Under the pieces are notes generated by a model, which did no database searches, was not told the DNA's origin, and was given only the letters and a program-made list of their open reading frames with translations. From [Clostridium] aerotolerans DSM 5434 (GTDB taxonomy: Bacteria; Bacillota; Clostridia; Lachnospirales; Lachnospiraceae), in contig NZ_JHWJ01000001.1 of NCBI RefSeq assembly GCF_000687555.1, positions 372,001-436,000 on the forward strand: 64,000 nucleotides of DNA. Direction: 5' to 3'. Each line of letters starts with the position of its first letter. Within the stretch, counting starts at the first letter, position 1. This document shows, in pieces, positions 26,484 through 34,942 of this stretch. The position numbers were made by a program, and so were the translations under genes.

Positions 26484-27399
26484 TTCATTAAGCATTTCAT
26501 CGTCACCTCATATCAGAAATCAGGTAACGACACCAAACATTATGTTTGATGTGGCAATTGCCATGATTCCTGCGTCTGCATACGGCGTTTACCAGTTTGG
26601 TATAAAAGCAGCACTTGTACTGTTTATCAGCGTGATTTCCTGTGTACTCAGTGAGTATGTCTATCAATCCCTTATGGGCAGGCCAGTTACGGTAAGTGAT
26701 GGAAGTGCTCTGGTCACCGGCATGATACTTGGACTTAATATGCCTCCTGCCATATCCTTATGGATTCCATTTTTAGGCGGAGTTTTTGCGATTATTGTTG
26801 TTAAGCAGCTGTTTGGCGGCATCGGTCAGAACTTCATGAATCCCGCCCTGGCAGCAAGATGTTTTCTGTTAATTTCTTTTGCAGGTGAGATGACGACGTT
26901 TACATACCATGACGCGGTTGTAAGCCCAACTCCACTTGCTGCTTTAAAAGGGGGACAATCCGTTGATTTAACGGCCATGTTCATTGGTAAGATTCCTGGA
27001 TCCATGGGAGAAGTGTCGGTGATTGCCCTGTTAATTGGTGCGGCTTATATGTTGATCCGGAAAGTGATCTCCATAAGAATACCGGCAGCTTATCTCATTA
27101 CCTTTGCTCTGTTCGTGTTTATTTTTGGACGGCAGGATTTAAGCTATGTTCTTGCTCACTTATGTGGCGGCGGCGTCATCTTCGGTGCATTCTTTATGGC
27201 AACGGATTATTCCTCCAGCCCTATCACTAGTAAGGGACAGATTATCTTTGGAATTATTCTTGGTATATTGACTGGATTGTTCCGATTGTTTGGTGGGTCT
27301 GCTGAAGGAGTTTCTTATGCCATTATCATTAGTAACCTTCTGGTGCCGTTAATTGAGGAAATTTCTTTTCCGATTCCATTAGGAAGGGAGAGACGATAA
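26476..27399 (+). CDS. rnfD: Rnf complex subunit D
   Basis: This 307-residue membrane subunit has about nine to ten helices. VSPTPLAALKGG contains Thr152, the expected site of covalent FMN attachment. The GxGQNFMNPALAARCF and FMATDYSSSPIT segments are typical of RnfD/NqrB. It starts within the rnfC end and is followed by rnfG after one base, showing a tightly packed operon. Confidence 0.95.
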   Translation: MTNSLSISSSPHIRNQVTTPNIMFDVAIAMIPASAYGVYQFGIKAALVLFISVISCVLSEYVYQSLMGRPVTVSDGSALVTGMILGLNMPPAISLWIPFLGGVFAIIVVKQLFGGIGQNFMNPALAARCFLLISFAGEMTTFTYHDAVVSPTPLAALKGGQSVDLTAMFIGKIPGSMGEVSVIALLIGAAYMLIRKVISIRIPAAYLITFALFVFIFGRQDLSYVLAHLCGGGVIFGAFFMATDYSSSPITSKGQIIFGIILGILTGLFRLFGGSAEGVSYAIIISNLLVPLIEEISFPIPLGRERR

Positions 27400-27400
27400 G

Positions 27401-28015
27401 ATGAAACAGGGACGAATTTTAAAAGATGCTTTGATTCTTTTTACCATTACTGTAATATCCGGTCTGATTCTTGGCGGTGTCCATGAATTGACCAAGGATA
27501 CGATTAATAATTCTTCGATTTCAGCTCATTTAGAAGCCTATAAAACAGTGTTTCCTGATGCTGTTGATTTTAAAGCAGATGATAAACTGACAGATGCCTT
27601 AAAAAAGAGCAATGAAGAGCTGCCATCACAGAATTATGGTAATGTGGGCTTAGATCAGGCATTGCAGGCTGTTGATAAAAGCGGGACTGTTCTTGGGTAT
27701 GTCATTACCTCACATTCCAATGACAGCTATGATGGACTGGTACAGATCCTGGTTGGAATTAATGCTGATAAGACTATGAAAGGAATTGAAATCCTGGAAT
27801 TAAATGATACTCCTGGTCTTGGCCAGAGAGCGGAGGAACCGGAGTTCAAGGGACAGTTCGCAGGCAAGTCGGGAGAAAGCCTGACCGTTACAAAGTCAGG
27901 AAGTGCAGGGGCTGAGGAGATTAATGCCATCAGTGGAGCGACCATCACCTCCCGTGCTGTTACCAATGCAGTCAATGCTGCACTATACCTTATGTATCAT
28001 AACGCTTTACAATAG
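27401..28015 (+). CDS. rnfG: Rnf complex subunit G
   Basis: This 204-residue protein has one N-terminal membrane helix (about 8-28) and an extracytoplasmic flavin domain. The S-G-A-T-x-T motif (178-183) is the attachment site for covalent FMN. TPGLGQRAEEPEF is a family signature. It passes electrons between the membrane subunits. The ribosome site of rnfE follows its stop directly (AGGAGGTG). Confidence 0.95.
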   Translation: MKQGRILKDALILFTITVISGLILGGVHELTKDTINNSSISAHLEAYKTVFPDAVDFKADDKLTDALKKSNEELPSQNYGNVGLDQALQAVDKSGTVLGYVITSHSNDSYDGLVQILVGINADKTMKGIEILELNDTPGLGQRAEEPEFKGQFAGKSGESLTVTKSGSAGAEEINAISGATITSRAVTNAVNAALYLMYHNALQ

Positions 28016-28026
28016 GAGGTGAAAAG

Positions 28027-28686
28027 ATGAAAAATCAGAATATGGAACGTATATGGAACGGTATCTGGAAGGAGAATCCTACCTTTGTGATGATGCTTGG
28101 AATGTGTCCTACCCTGGCCGTTACGACTTCTCTGATCAACGGCTTTGCAATGGGGATTTCCACAGCACTGGTATTGATCTTTTCCAATATCTTAATTTCC
28201 CTTCTTCGTAAGGTCATTTCAGACAATATCCGGATTCCGGCTTATATCGTAATCGTTGCGACTCTTGTGTCAACGGTTCAGATGCTGTTACAGGCATATA
28301 TCCCTTCTCTTTATACAGCCCTGGGAATCTATATTCCCCTTATTGTGGTGAATTGCATCATTTTAGGGAGAGCGGAATCCTTTGCTTCTAAAAATGGCAT
28401 CATAGTTTCCGCCTTTGACGGACTTGGAATGGGAATCGGTTTTACCATAGCCCTCACCTTAATCGGTCTTGTCCGTGAAATACTTGGGGCTGGCTCTGTT
28501 CTCGGCACGGTGGTGATACCAAAAGAGTATCATATCACAGCTTTTGTACTGGCCCCTGGTGCGTTCTTTGCTCTTGCCGTACTGACCGCCTTACAGAATA
28601 AATTCAAAGCCCCTTCAGCAACCAATGGTGATACTAATTCCTGCGGCGCTGGCTGTGGCTCTTGTGGAGAAAAAATAGGAGGTTAA
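28027..28686 (+). CDS. rnfE: Rnf complex subunit E
   Basis: This 219-residue subunit has six membrane helices and is homologous to RnfA/NqrD. Conserved blocks are NPTFVMMLGMCPTLAVT and PLIVVNCIILGRAE; Cys residues in such half-helices bind the intramembrane Fe-S centre with RnfA. An unusual soluble C-terminal tail carries Cys206, Cys210 and Cys213 (SCGAGCGSCGEKIGG). That tail could bind metal; this is noteworthy because the RnfB of this operon is very short. Confidence 0.93.
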   Translation: MKNQNMERIWNGIWKENPTFVMMLGMCPTLAVTTSLINGFAMGISTALVLIFSNILISLLRKVISDNIRIPAYIVIVATLVSTVQMLLQAYIPSLYTALGIYIPLIVVNCIILGRAESFASKNGIIVSAFDGLGMGIGFTIALTLIGLVREILGAGSVLGTVVIPKEYHITAFVLAPGAFFALAVLTALQNKFKAPSATNGDTNSCGAGCGSCGEKIGG

Positions 28687-28690
28687 AAGG

Positions 28691-29266
28691 ATGAAAGAAC
28701 TGTTGTTAATTGCCGTGGGCGCTGCTCTGGTAAATAACGTAGTACTCAGCCAGTTTCTAGGCTTATGTCCCTTTCTTGGGGTCTCAAAGAATGTAAAAAC
28801 GGCTGCTGGAATGGGAGGCGCGGTGGTTTTTGTTATCACCATATCTTCTTTGGTCACCAGCATCATTTATAATGGAATTTTGGTAAGTCTTCATCTGGAG
28901 TATCTCCAGACCATGGTATTTATTCTGGTGATTGCGGCTCTGGTTCAATTTGTTGAGCTGTTCATGAAAAAAAGCATGCCGCCTCTTCATAAAACCATGG
29001 GAATCTACCTGCCTTTAATCACCACCAATTGTGCGGTGCTTGGAGCTGCTCTTACCAATGTTTCTAAAAACTATGGTATCTTACAGAGTGTTGTTAATGG
29101 AGTCGGTATATCCGTTGGATTTACCATTGCAATTGTTATGCTGGCCGGAATCCGTGAGAGAATTAAATACAATGATATCCCTGATTCCTTTAAGGGGTCT
29201 CCAATCATCTTAGTTACGGCAGGACTTATGGCAATTGCATTTTTCGGGTTTGCGGGTCTGATATAA
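28691..29266 (+). CDS. rnfA: Rnf complex subunit A
   Basis: This 191-residue six-helix membrane subunit is the inverted-topology partner of RnfE. NVVLSQFLGLCPFLGVS and LPLITTNCAVLGAAL contain the Cys pair positions used for the shared intramembrane iron-sulfur centre. It starts four bases after the rnfE stop. The rnfB start follows after 18 bases. Confidence 0.95.
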   Translation: MKELLLIAVGAALVNNVVLSQFLGLCPFLGVSKNVKTAAGMGGAVVFVITISSLVTSIIYNGILVSLHLEYLQTMVFILVIAALVQFVELFMKKSMPPLHKTMGIYLPLITTNCAVLGAALTNVSKNYGILQSVVNGVGISVGFTIAIVMLAGIRERIKYNDIPDSFKGSPIILVTAGLMAIAFFGFAGLI

Positions 29267-29284
29267 AGAGGGAGAAGAGTACAC

Positions 29285-29566
29285 ATGATAACTGGAATGC
29301 TGAGTGCGGCGGCTGTTTTAGGAGGAACGGGCCTTTTCGTTGGTTTGTTCCTGGGCATTGCCAGCGAAAAGTTAAAAATAGAAACCGACCATAAAGAAGG
29401 TCTGGTAAGAAAGGCTCTGCCGGGAATTAATTGCGGCCGATGCGGCTATGCAGGCTGCGATGCGCTGGCAAAGGCCATTGCAGAAGGCAGTGCTCCTGTT
29501 ACAGGATGTCCGGTAGGAAGAGATAAGACAGCGGAGAAAATCCGTGAGATTATGAATCAGAATTAA
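29285..29566 (+). CDS. rnfB: Short Rnf complex subunit B (only anchor and first Fe-S domain)
   Basis: RnfB normally has an N-terminal helix, a small [4Fe-4S] domain, and a C-terminal multi-cluster ferredoxin domain, at about 180-330 residues. This gene encodes only 93 residues: one membrane helix (about 5-26) and the Fe-S domain with Cys50-x2-Cys53-x4-Cys58-x16-Cys75. The stop is followed at once by a strong terminator, so the truncation is not a missed frameshift within the next bases. Electrons from ferredoxin must therefore enter by another route or protein. Confidence 0.88.
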   Translation: MITGMLSAAAVLGGTGLFVGLFLGIASEKLKIETDHKEGLVRKALPGINCGRCGYAGCDALAKAIAEGSAPVTGCPVGRDKTAEKIREIMNQN

Positions 29567-29570
29567 AGGT

Positions 29571-29611
29571 AAAACCCCCTGAAGCGGCTGACCGCATACC
29601 AGGGGGTTTTT
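29571..29611 (+). terminator. Terminator of the rnf operon
   Basis: AAAACCCCCTG and CAGGGGGTTTTT enclose an inner GCGG/CCGC stem. The A/T flanks suit termination in both directions, also serving uxaC on the minus strand. Confidence 0.88.
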
Positions 29612-29615
29612 ACTA

Positions 29616-31013
29616 TTAGAAATTAAAGTATTTGATTGCGTTGTTATAAGAAATTCCTTCGATGATTTCCTTTAATGCCTTCTGGTCATCTGGATATTCT
29701 CCGTTATCTACCCAGCCGCCGATTAATTCGCAAAGGATTCTGCGGAAGTATTCGTGTCTTGTGTAAGATAAGAAGCTTCTGGAGTCAGTAAGCATACCAA
29801 TGAAATTGCCAAGGCAGCCGAGGTTTGCAAGAGAGGTCATCTGCTCGGTCATTCCTACCTTGTGATCGTTAAACCACCAGGCAGAACCCTGCTGGATCTT
29901 TCCAGGATACTCGCTCTGGAAGCAGCCAAGAATGGTTCCAATGGAAGCATTGTCATTAGGGTTTAAGGAATAAAGAATGGTTTTAGGAATCTCGTTGGTA
30001 GCACTTAATGCATTTAAAAAGTCAGCCATCTGAGCAGATGGAGCATAGTTGTTGATGCAGTCAAAGCCAGTATCAGCACCAAGTTTTTCAAACATCATAG
30101 CGTTATTATCGCGTTTACAGCCATAATGAAGCTGCATCACCCAACCCATACGATGGTATTCTTTTGCTGCGAATAACATAAATGCAGTCTTAAATTTCAG
30201 TTCTTCTTCTTTGGAAACGGCTTTTCCAGCAAGTCCTTTTGCAAAGATTGCTTCCAGCTCAGCGTCGTCTGCCGGAACGTACATCACATATTCAAGAGCG
30301 TGGTCAGATACAGAACAGCCCTGGTTCTTAAAGAATTCCATACGGTTTTTAAGAGCAGTCTTTAAGGAAGCGAAATCCTTAATCTCTATTCCGCTGACCT
30401 CTGATAATTTTCCGATGTAGGAAGCGAAATCCGGCTTTTCAACGTTCATAGCCTTGTCCGGTCTCCAGGCAGGAAGAACCTTTACGTCAAAAGAAGTATC
30501 AGCTGCGATCTTCTGATGCCATTCCAAGGAATCAGCTGGATCGTCGGTGGTGCAGATCAGAGTTACGTTTGACTGCTTGATGATATTACGTGCGCTCATG
30601 GAAGCTTCATGAAGCTTTTCATTGCAGAGATTCCATACTTCTTCAGCGGTATCGCCATTTAAATAGCCGGTATAGCCAAAGTATCTCTGAAGCTCTAAGT
30701 GGCTCCAGTGATAGAGCGGGTTACCAATGAGCTTTGAAAGTGTCTCAGCCCATTTCTGGAATTTCTCACGATCGGAAGCATCACCGGTTATATATTTTTC
30801 ATCCACACCGTTAGAGCGCATCTGACGCCACTTATAATGGTCGCCGCCTAACCAGACCTGAGTGATATTGTCGAACTTGCGGTCTTCAAAAATCTCCTGA
30901 GGATTGATATGGCAATGGTAGTCTACGATGGGCATATTCTTTGCATAGGTGTGGTAAAGTGATTTTGCGGAATCGGTAGACAGTAAGAAATCCTGGTCCA
31001 TAAATTGTTTCAT
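29616..31013 (-). CDS. uxaC: Glucuronate (uronate) isomerase
   Basis: This 465-residue amidohydrolase-fold enzyme would interconvert D-glucuronate and D-fructuronate, and D-galacturonate and D-tagaturonate. The metal-site motif is VDYHCHINP near the N-terminus. MGWVMQLHYGCKRDNN and DSRSFLSYTRHEYFRRI are family signatures. The start follows AAGGAGGACTC. It reads away from the rnf operon and lies downstream of a LacI regulator on the same strand. It supplies the entry step for the KDG pathway enzymes encoded divergently nearby. Confidence 0.95.
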   Translation of the reverse strand: MKQFMDQDFLLSTDSAKSLYHTYAKNMPIVDYHCHINPQEIFEDRKFDNITQVWLGGDHYKWRQMRSNGVDEKYITGDASDREKFQKWAETLSKLIGNPLYHWSHLELQRYFGYTGYLNGDTAEEVWNLCNEKLHEASMSARNIIKQSNVTLICTTDDPADSLEWHQKIAADTSFDVKVLPAWRPDKAMNVEKPDFASYIGKLSEVSGIEIKDFASLKTALKNRMEFFKNQGCSVSDHALEYVMYVPADDAELEAIFAKGLAGKAVSKEEELKFKTAFMLFAAKEYHRMGWVMQLHYGCKRDNNAMMFEKLGADTGFDCINNYAPSAQMADFLNALSATNEIPKTILYSLNPNDNASIGTILGCFQSEYPGKIQQGSAWWFNDHKVGMTEQMTSLANLGCLGNFIGMLTDSRSFLSYTRHEYFRRILCELIGGWVDNGEYPDDQKALKEIIEGISYNNAIKYFNF

Positions 31014-31040
31014 TTTAGTGAGTCCTCCTTGTATATATGA

Positions 31041-32042
31041 TTAAAAATTAGTAGTACCTCGTTTGATTAACTCCGAAGTTATGGTTGTCTTTGCCGGTAC
31101 GTTTCCATTGTTCAACACCTTCATCAGGGTATGGACAGTGGTGGTACAGATGGCCTCCACTTTATTGTCCACAGAGGTAATCTCAGGATTCGTACATCTT
31201 GAAAGAATGGAGTTATTATAACCAATAATATTAATATCCTCTGGAATTTTAAGTCCGACCTGTTCTCCATATTTGACAGCACCCACGGCCAGAATGTCTT
31301 CGGCTGCAAAGACAGCGTCAAAATGGATTCCTTTTAAAGAGAGGAGCTTAAGATGCTCCATGGCGGAATCAATATCCTTTGGAGAAATAACCAGAAGTTC
31401 ATCACGAATGGGCAGACCAGAATCAGTCAATGCCTTACGGTAACCGGAGAGCTTTAATAAATTGCTGTAAGAGTTTCCGGAATAAAGATAAAGTATGGAG
31501 GAACGTCCTGCTTTAATCAGTTTTGAGACAGCATCGTATACAGCAGCCTGGTCGTCACAGACAGTGCTGTAGATCTGTTCCCCGTCAAGATGGCCGTTGA
31601 CCAGCATGATCGGAATGTCTTTGGCAGCCTCTAAAAGATAGGCATTGTCCTTTGCTTTTGCTTCTATATAATGGGAACCAGTGAGTATAATGGCATCCAC
31701 CCGCTTGGAACATAGGAGTTCTAAGTATTTCTTCTTTGTTTCAGGCAGATAGCCGCTGCAGCAGAGAATGGAATCGTATCCGTTCTTTCTAAGCTCCTTT
31801 TCTAAGTAGGAGATGGCCTCTGCAAGCCATGGGTCGGAAGAGTCGGAACACATGATTCCAATGGTCTTCATGGTATTAAGTCCCAGGCTTCTGGCGAATA
31901 CATTAGGGGTATATCCCAGCTCGTCCATGACAGCAAGTACCCGCTTTCTGGTCTTTTCACTGACATTGGGATTTCCGTTGATAACTCGGGAAACGGTGGC
32001 GATGGAAACGTGGGCATGTTTGGAAACATCATAGATATTCAA
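31041..32042 (-). CDS. LacI family transcriptional regulator
   Basis: I prefer the TTG at 32042 (MNIYDVSKHAHVSIATVSRVI), 7 bases after GGAGG; a GTG three codons upstream overlaps the ribosome site. The N-terminal helix-turn-helix is followed by the hinge and a sugar-binding domain (about 60-330, with SDPWLAEAISYLEKELRKNG and AVFAAEDILAVGAV). A short inverted repeat TGTAAGTATTTACA (32061-32074) in its own upstream region is a candidate operator. Position suggests control of uxaC. The effector is unknown. Confidence 0.9.
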   Translation of the reverse strand: MNIYDVSKHAHVSIATVSRVINGNPNVSEKTRKRVLAVMDELGYTPNVFARSLGLNTMKTIGIMCSDSSDPWLAEAISYLEKELRKNGYDSILCCSGYLPETKKKYLELLCSKRVDAIILTGSHYIEAKAKDNAYLLEAAKDIPIMLVNGHLDGEQIYSTVCDDQAAVYDAVSKLIKAGRSSILYLYSGNSYSNLLKLSGYRKALTDSGLPIRDELLVISPKDIDSAMEHLKLLSLKGIHFDAVFAAEDILAVGAVKYGEQVGLKIPEDINIIGYNNSILSRCTNPEITSVDNKVEAICTTTVHTLMKVLNNGNVPAKTTITSELIKRGTTNF

Positions 32043-32181
32043 AAGCAGCACCTCCGTAATTGTAAGTATTTACATACCTCACTTATTATACCTAATTATG
32101 ATAAATAATACAATCCCTGATTTGTTTTTTTGTAGAAATATCCCAATAAAAGTGTACTATAATGTAAATGCTTTCAAAATC

Positions 32182-32195
32182 TTCGTATATGCGAA
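32182..32195 (+). promoter_or_regulatory. KdgR-like operator upstream of the IclR gene
   Basis: TTCGTATATGCGAA is a near-perfect palindrome sharing its core with the palindrome ahead of kdgA at 33085-33106. It lies just upstream of a TTGCAT-18-TATACT promoter for the IclR gene, so autoregulation is likely. Confidence 0.55.
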
Positions 32196-32256
32196 AATTG
32201 ACTTGCATTTTTTTGTTTTTCAGGAGTATACTAAGACGTAGAAACGGAGGCAAGCC

Positions 32257-33018
32257 ATGAAACTCAATCGAACCACTCAAAGAACAGTGGATATTTTAAA
32301 ACTTATTTCCCGGTCACCGGAAGGTGCCACATTAGATGATCTCTGCGAAAAGCTGAATCTGCCGAAAACAAGCGCCTATGATATTGTTACTACCCTGGCA
32401 GAGATGGGGATGGTAAATGTAACGCGGGGGCAGAAGCAGAATTATACCATAGGCTTAATGTCCTACCGGATTGGAGTCAATTATACGAATAATCTTAATT
32501 TTATAGGCACCATTGAACCGATTCTTAAAGCATTTGCAAAAGAAGTGGGGAAAACAGTCTTTTTTGGAGTACCTTCGGACCATCATGTCGTGTACATATG
32601 TAAATTTGAGCCGGAAAACCCGATTATCACCACAGCAACTGTGGGATCAAAGAATCCTATGTACTGTACCTCTCTTGGAAAAGTCATTCTTGCATACAGC
32701 GAGGAAGAAAAAAGGGAACAGATGATCAGCCGGATTAAATTCGCCCAATTTACTGAGCGCACCATAAAGGACAGAGACCAGCTCCTTTTAGAACTTGAAG
32801 AAGTGAGGGAGAGGGGATATGCCTTTGACGCAAGAGAGATGGAAGAGCATATGCAGTGCGTTGGCGCTCCGATTTTTGACCGGGATGGCAATGTGCTGGG
32901 AGCTATTAGTATGTCCACCCTTTATAAGCCTGTGGAGGATTATGAAGCACTTGGAAAACTGATTTCCCAAAAGGCAATGGAGGTTTCCAGGTTATTAGGA
33001 TATCTTGGAAAAATATGA
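32257..33018 (+). CDS. kdgR: IclR family regulator (KdgR-like)
   Basis: This 253-residue protein has an N-terminal winged helix (about 5-65: GATLDDLCEKLNLPKTSAYDIVTTLAEMG) and a C-terminal IclR effector domain (about 80-250). The effector-pocket region YCTSLGKVILAYS and the C-terminal GAPIFDRDGNVLGAISMST are typical. It sits immediately before KDPG aldolase and KDG kinase genes. Two matching palindromes flank it, supporting a KdgR-like role sensing 2-keto-3-deoxygluconate. The symbol is by context. Confidence 0.82.
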   Translation: MKLNRTTQRTVDILKLISRSPEGATLDDLCEKLNLPKTSAYDIVTTLAEMGMVNVTRGQKQNYTIGLMSYRIGVNYTNNLNFIGTIEPILKAFAKEVGKTVFFGVPSDHHVVYICKFEPENPIITTATVGSKNPMYCTSLGKVILAYSEEEKREQMISRIKFAQFTERTIKDRDQLLLELEEVRERGYAFDAREMEEHMQCVGAPIFDRDGNVLGAISMSTLYKPVEDYEALGKLISQKAMEVSRLLGYLGKI

Positions 33019-33028
33019 GGAATACCTG

Positions 33029-33106
33029 TTGACAAAATCAGTAGAAACGATTAATATTCAAGTATAAGAATCGTAAATATGAAGTTAATTCGTATATACG
33101 AATTAA
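33029..33106 (+). promoter_or_regulatory. kdgA promoter with perfect palindromic operator
   Basis: TTGACA (33029-33034) and TAATAT (33052-33057) are 17 bases apart. A perfect 22-base palindrome occupies 33085-33106 (half-site TTAATTCGTAT), placed downstream of the start region where a bound IclR protein would block transcription. Confidence 0.7.
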
Positions 33107-33127
33107 GAGAAGGAGAGAGCAAGAATC

Positions 33128-33778
33128 ATGAAAAAAGAACAGGTTTTATCTAAGATGAAAAAATACTGCCTCGTAGCTGTTGTTCGTGCTAAGAACTTAG
33201 AGCAGGGTGAAAAAGTAGTTGACGCAATCATCGCAGGCGGTATTAACTTTATTGAGATCACTATGACTATGGATGAAGGAAATCCAATCGAATTCATCGC
33301 AAAAATGTCTGAAAAATATAAGAGTAATGAGGACGTTGTCATCGGCGCAGGTACTGTACTTGATCCTGAGACAGCAAGAGCAGCAATCCTTGCAGGTGCA
33401 AACTACGTAGTAAGCCCTGGCTTAAACGTAGATACAATCAAACTTTGCAACCGTTACAGAGTACCAATGCTTCCAGGCGTTATGACACCAACCGAAGCAA
33501 TCACAGCTTTAGAAGCTGGCTGTGACATCATCAAGATCTTCCCAGGCAATATCATGGGACCATCTGCGATCAGCTCCTTCAAAGGACCTCTTCCACAGGG
33601 CGATTTCATGCCATCCGGTGGTGTTGATGTTGATAACGTTGACAAATGGATCAAAGCTGGCGCATATGCAGTTGGTACAGGAAGCAGCTTGACAAAGGGT
33701 GCTAATACTGGCGATTTTGCAGCAGTTACCGCTAAGGCTAAAGAATTTGTTGAAGCAGTAGCAGCAGCACGCAAATAA
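33128..33778 (+). CDS. kdgA: 2-dehydro-3-deoxy-phosphogluconate (KDPG) aldolase
   Basis: This 216-residue class I aldolase would split KDPG into pyruvate and glyceraldehyde-3-phosphate. The Schiff-base Lys136 is in GCDIIKIFPG, the catalytic Glu43 in FIEIT, and Arg20 in VVRA. AGTVLDPE and MPSGGVD complete the barrel signatures. The following KDG kinase lies 34 bases downstream, making a compact two-step module for KDG use. Confidence 0.93.
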   Translation: MKKEQVLSKMKKYCLVAVVRAKNLEQGEKVVDAIIAGGINFIEITMTMDEGNPIEFIAKMSEKYKSNEDVVIGAGTVLDPETARAAILAGANYVVSPGLNVDTIKLCNRYRVPMLPGVMTPTEAITALEAGCDIIKIFPGNIMGPSAISSFKGPLPQGDFMPSGGVDVDNVDKWIKAGAYAVGTGSSLTKGANTGDFAAVTAKAKEFVEAVAAARK

Positions 33779-33812
33779 TTAAAATCAACTTAAGAATTAA
33801 GGAGAGTACAAA

Positions 33813-34844
33813 ATGGCAAAGATCGTAACCATGGGCGAGATCATGTTAAGATTATCTACCCCGAACAATGAAAAATTTATTCAGGCAGATGAGTTTGATG
33901 TAAACTACGGCGGCGGAGAAGCTAACGTAGCAGTTTCTTTAGCAAATTACGGACATGAAGCTGAGTTTGTATCTGCTGTACCGAAGAATCCAATCGGTGA
34001 GTGTGCAGTTGCAGCACTTAGAAAATATAATGTAGGAACAAAGCACATCGCAAGAGGCGGAGAAAGACTTGGTATCTATTTCTTAGAGACAGGTTCTGCT
34101 ATGAGAGCTTCTACTGTTGTTTATGATAGAGCACATTCCTCAATTTCCACAGCAAAAGCTTCTGATTTCAATTTTGATGAGATCTTTGAAGGCGCTGACT
34201 GGTTCCACTTTACCGGAATTACACCAGCAGTAAGTGACGGCGCAGCAGAGCTTACTGAGGCAGCCTTAAAGGCAGCTAAGGCTCACGGCGTAACTGTTTC
34301 TGTTGACTTAAACTTCCGTAAGAAATTATGGTCTTCTGAAAAAGCTCAGAAGGTTATGACGAACTTAATGCAGTACGTTGATGTTTGTATCGGTAATGAA
34401 GAGGATGCTGAAAAGGTTCTTGGATTTAAGCCAGGTAACACCGATGTAACCAGCGGAGAGCTTGAATTACAGGGCTATGTAGATATCTTCAATCAGATGA
34501 TCGACAAGTTCGGTTTTAAGTATGTAGTAAGCTCTTTACGTGAGAGCCGTTCTGCATCTGACAATGGCTGGTCAGCTTGTATCATGGATGGTGCAACTCG
34601 TGAGTTCTATCACTCCAGAAAATATCATGTAACACCAATCGTAGACCGTGTAGGCGGCGGAGATTCCTTCGCAGCAGGCGTGATCTGCGGAATGGTAGAT
34701 AAAAAAGACTTTAAGGGTGCTCTTGAGTATGCAGTAGCAGCTTCTGCATTAAAGCACACAATTCCTGGAGACTTTAACCTGGTTACAAGAGAAGATGTTG
34801 AGACTCTGGCAGGCGGAGACGGATCAGGACGCGTTCAGAGATAA
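33813..34844 (+). CDS. kdgK: 2-dehydro-3-deoxygluconate kinase (PfkB family)
   Basis: This 343-residue ribokinase-fold protein opens with MAKIVTMGEIMLRLSTP. It has the substrate glycine loop NYGGGEANVA and ends with the catalytic GGGDSFAAGVICG motif, whose Asp is the base. SVDLNFRKKLW is typical of KDG kinases. Its position directly behind KDPG aldolase supports phosphorylation of 2-keto-3-deoxygluconate. A terminator follows 45 bases after the stop. The codon choice is rather uniform, as in highly expressed genes. Confidence 0.88.
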   Translation: MAKIVTMGEIMLRLSTPNNEKFIQADEFDVNYGGGEANVAVSLANYGHEAEFVSAVPKNPIGECAVAALRKYNVGTKHIARGGERLGIYFLETGSAMRASTVVYDRAHSSISTAKASDFNFDEIFEGADWFHFTGITPAVSDGAAELTEAALKAAKAHGVTVSVDLNFRKKLWSSEKAQKVMTNLMQYVDVCIGNEEDAEKVLGFKPGNTDVTSGELELQGYVDIFNQMIDKFGFKYVVSSLRESRSASDNGWSACIMDGATREFYHSRKYHVTPIVDRVGGGDSFAAGVICGMVDKKDFKGALEYAVAASALKHTIPGDFNLVTREDVETLAGGDGSGRVQR

Positions 34845-34888
34845 TGAACGGAACGGATTCCTGCCATTAAAAAAGGGATAAAAGACAT

Positions 34889-34918
34889 CGGGGGTCATGT
34901 AGAATGACCCCCTTTTTT
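34889..34918 (+). terminator. Terminator of kdgA-kdgK
   Basis: GGGGGTCAT pairs with ATGACCCCC, followed by TTTTTT. It lies just upstream of the next kinase gene. Confidence 0.88.
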
Positions 34919-34942
34919 AAAACTTATGGAGGAAATATCAGT

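Noticed and set aside
32163-32178. Possible cre (CcpA) site TGTAAATGCTTTCA upstream of the IclR gene
   Set aside because: The central CG of the cre consensus is TG here, so a single weak match is not enough to call.
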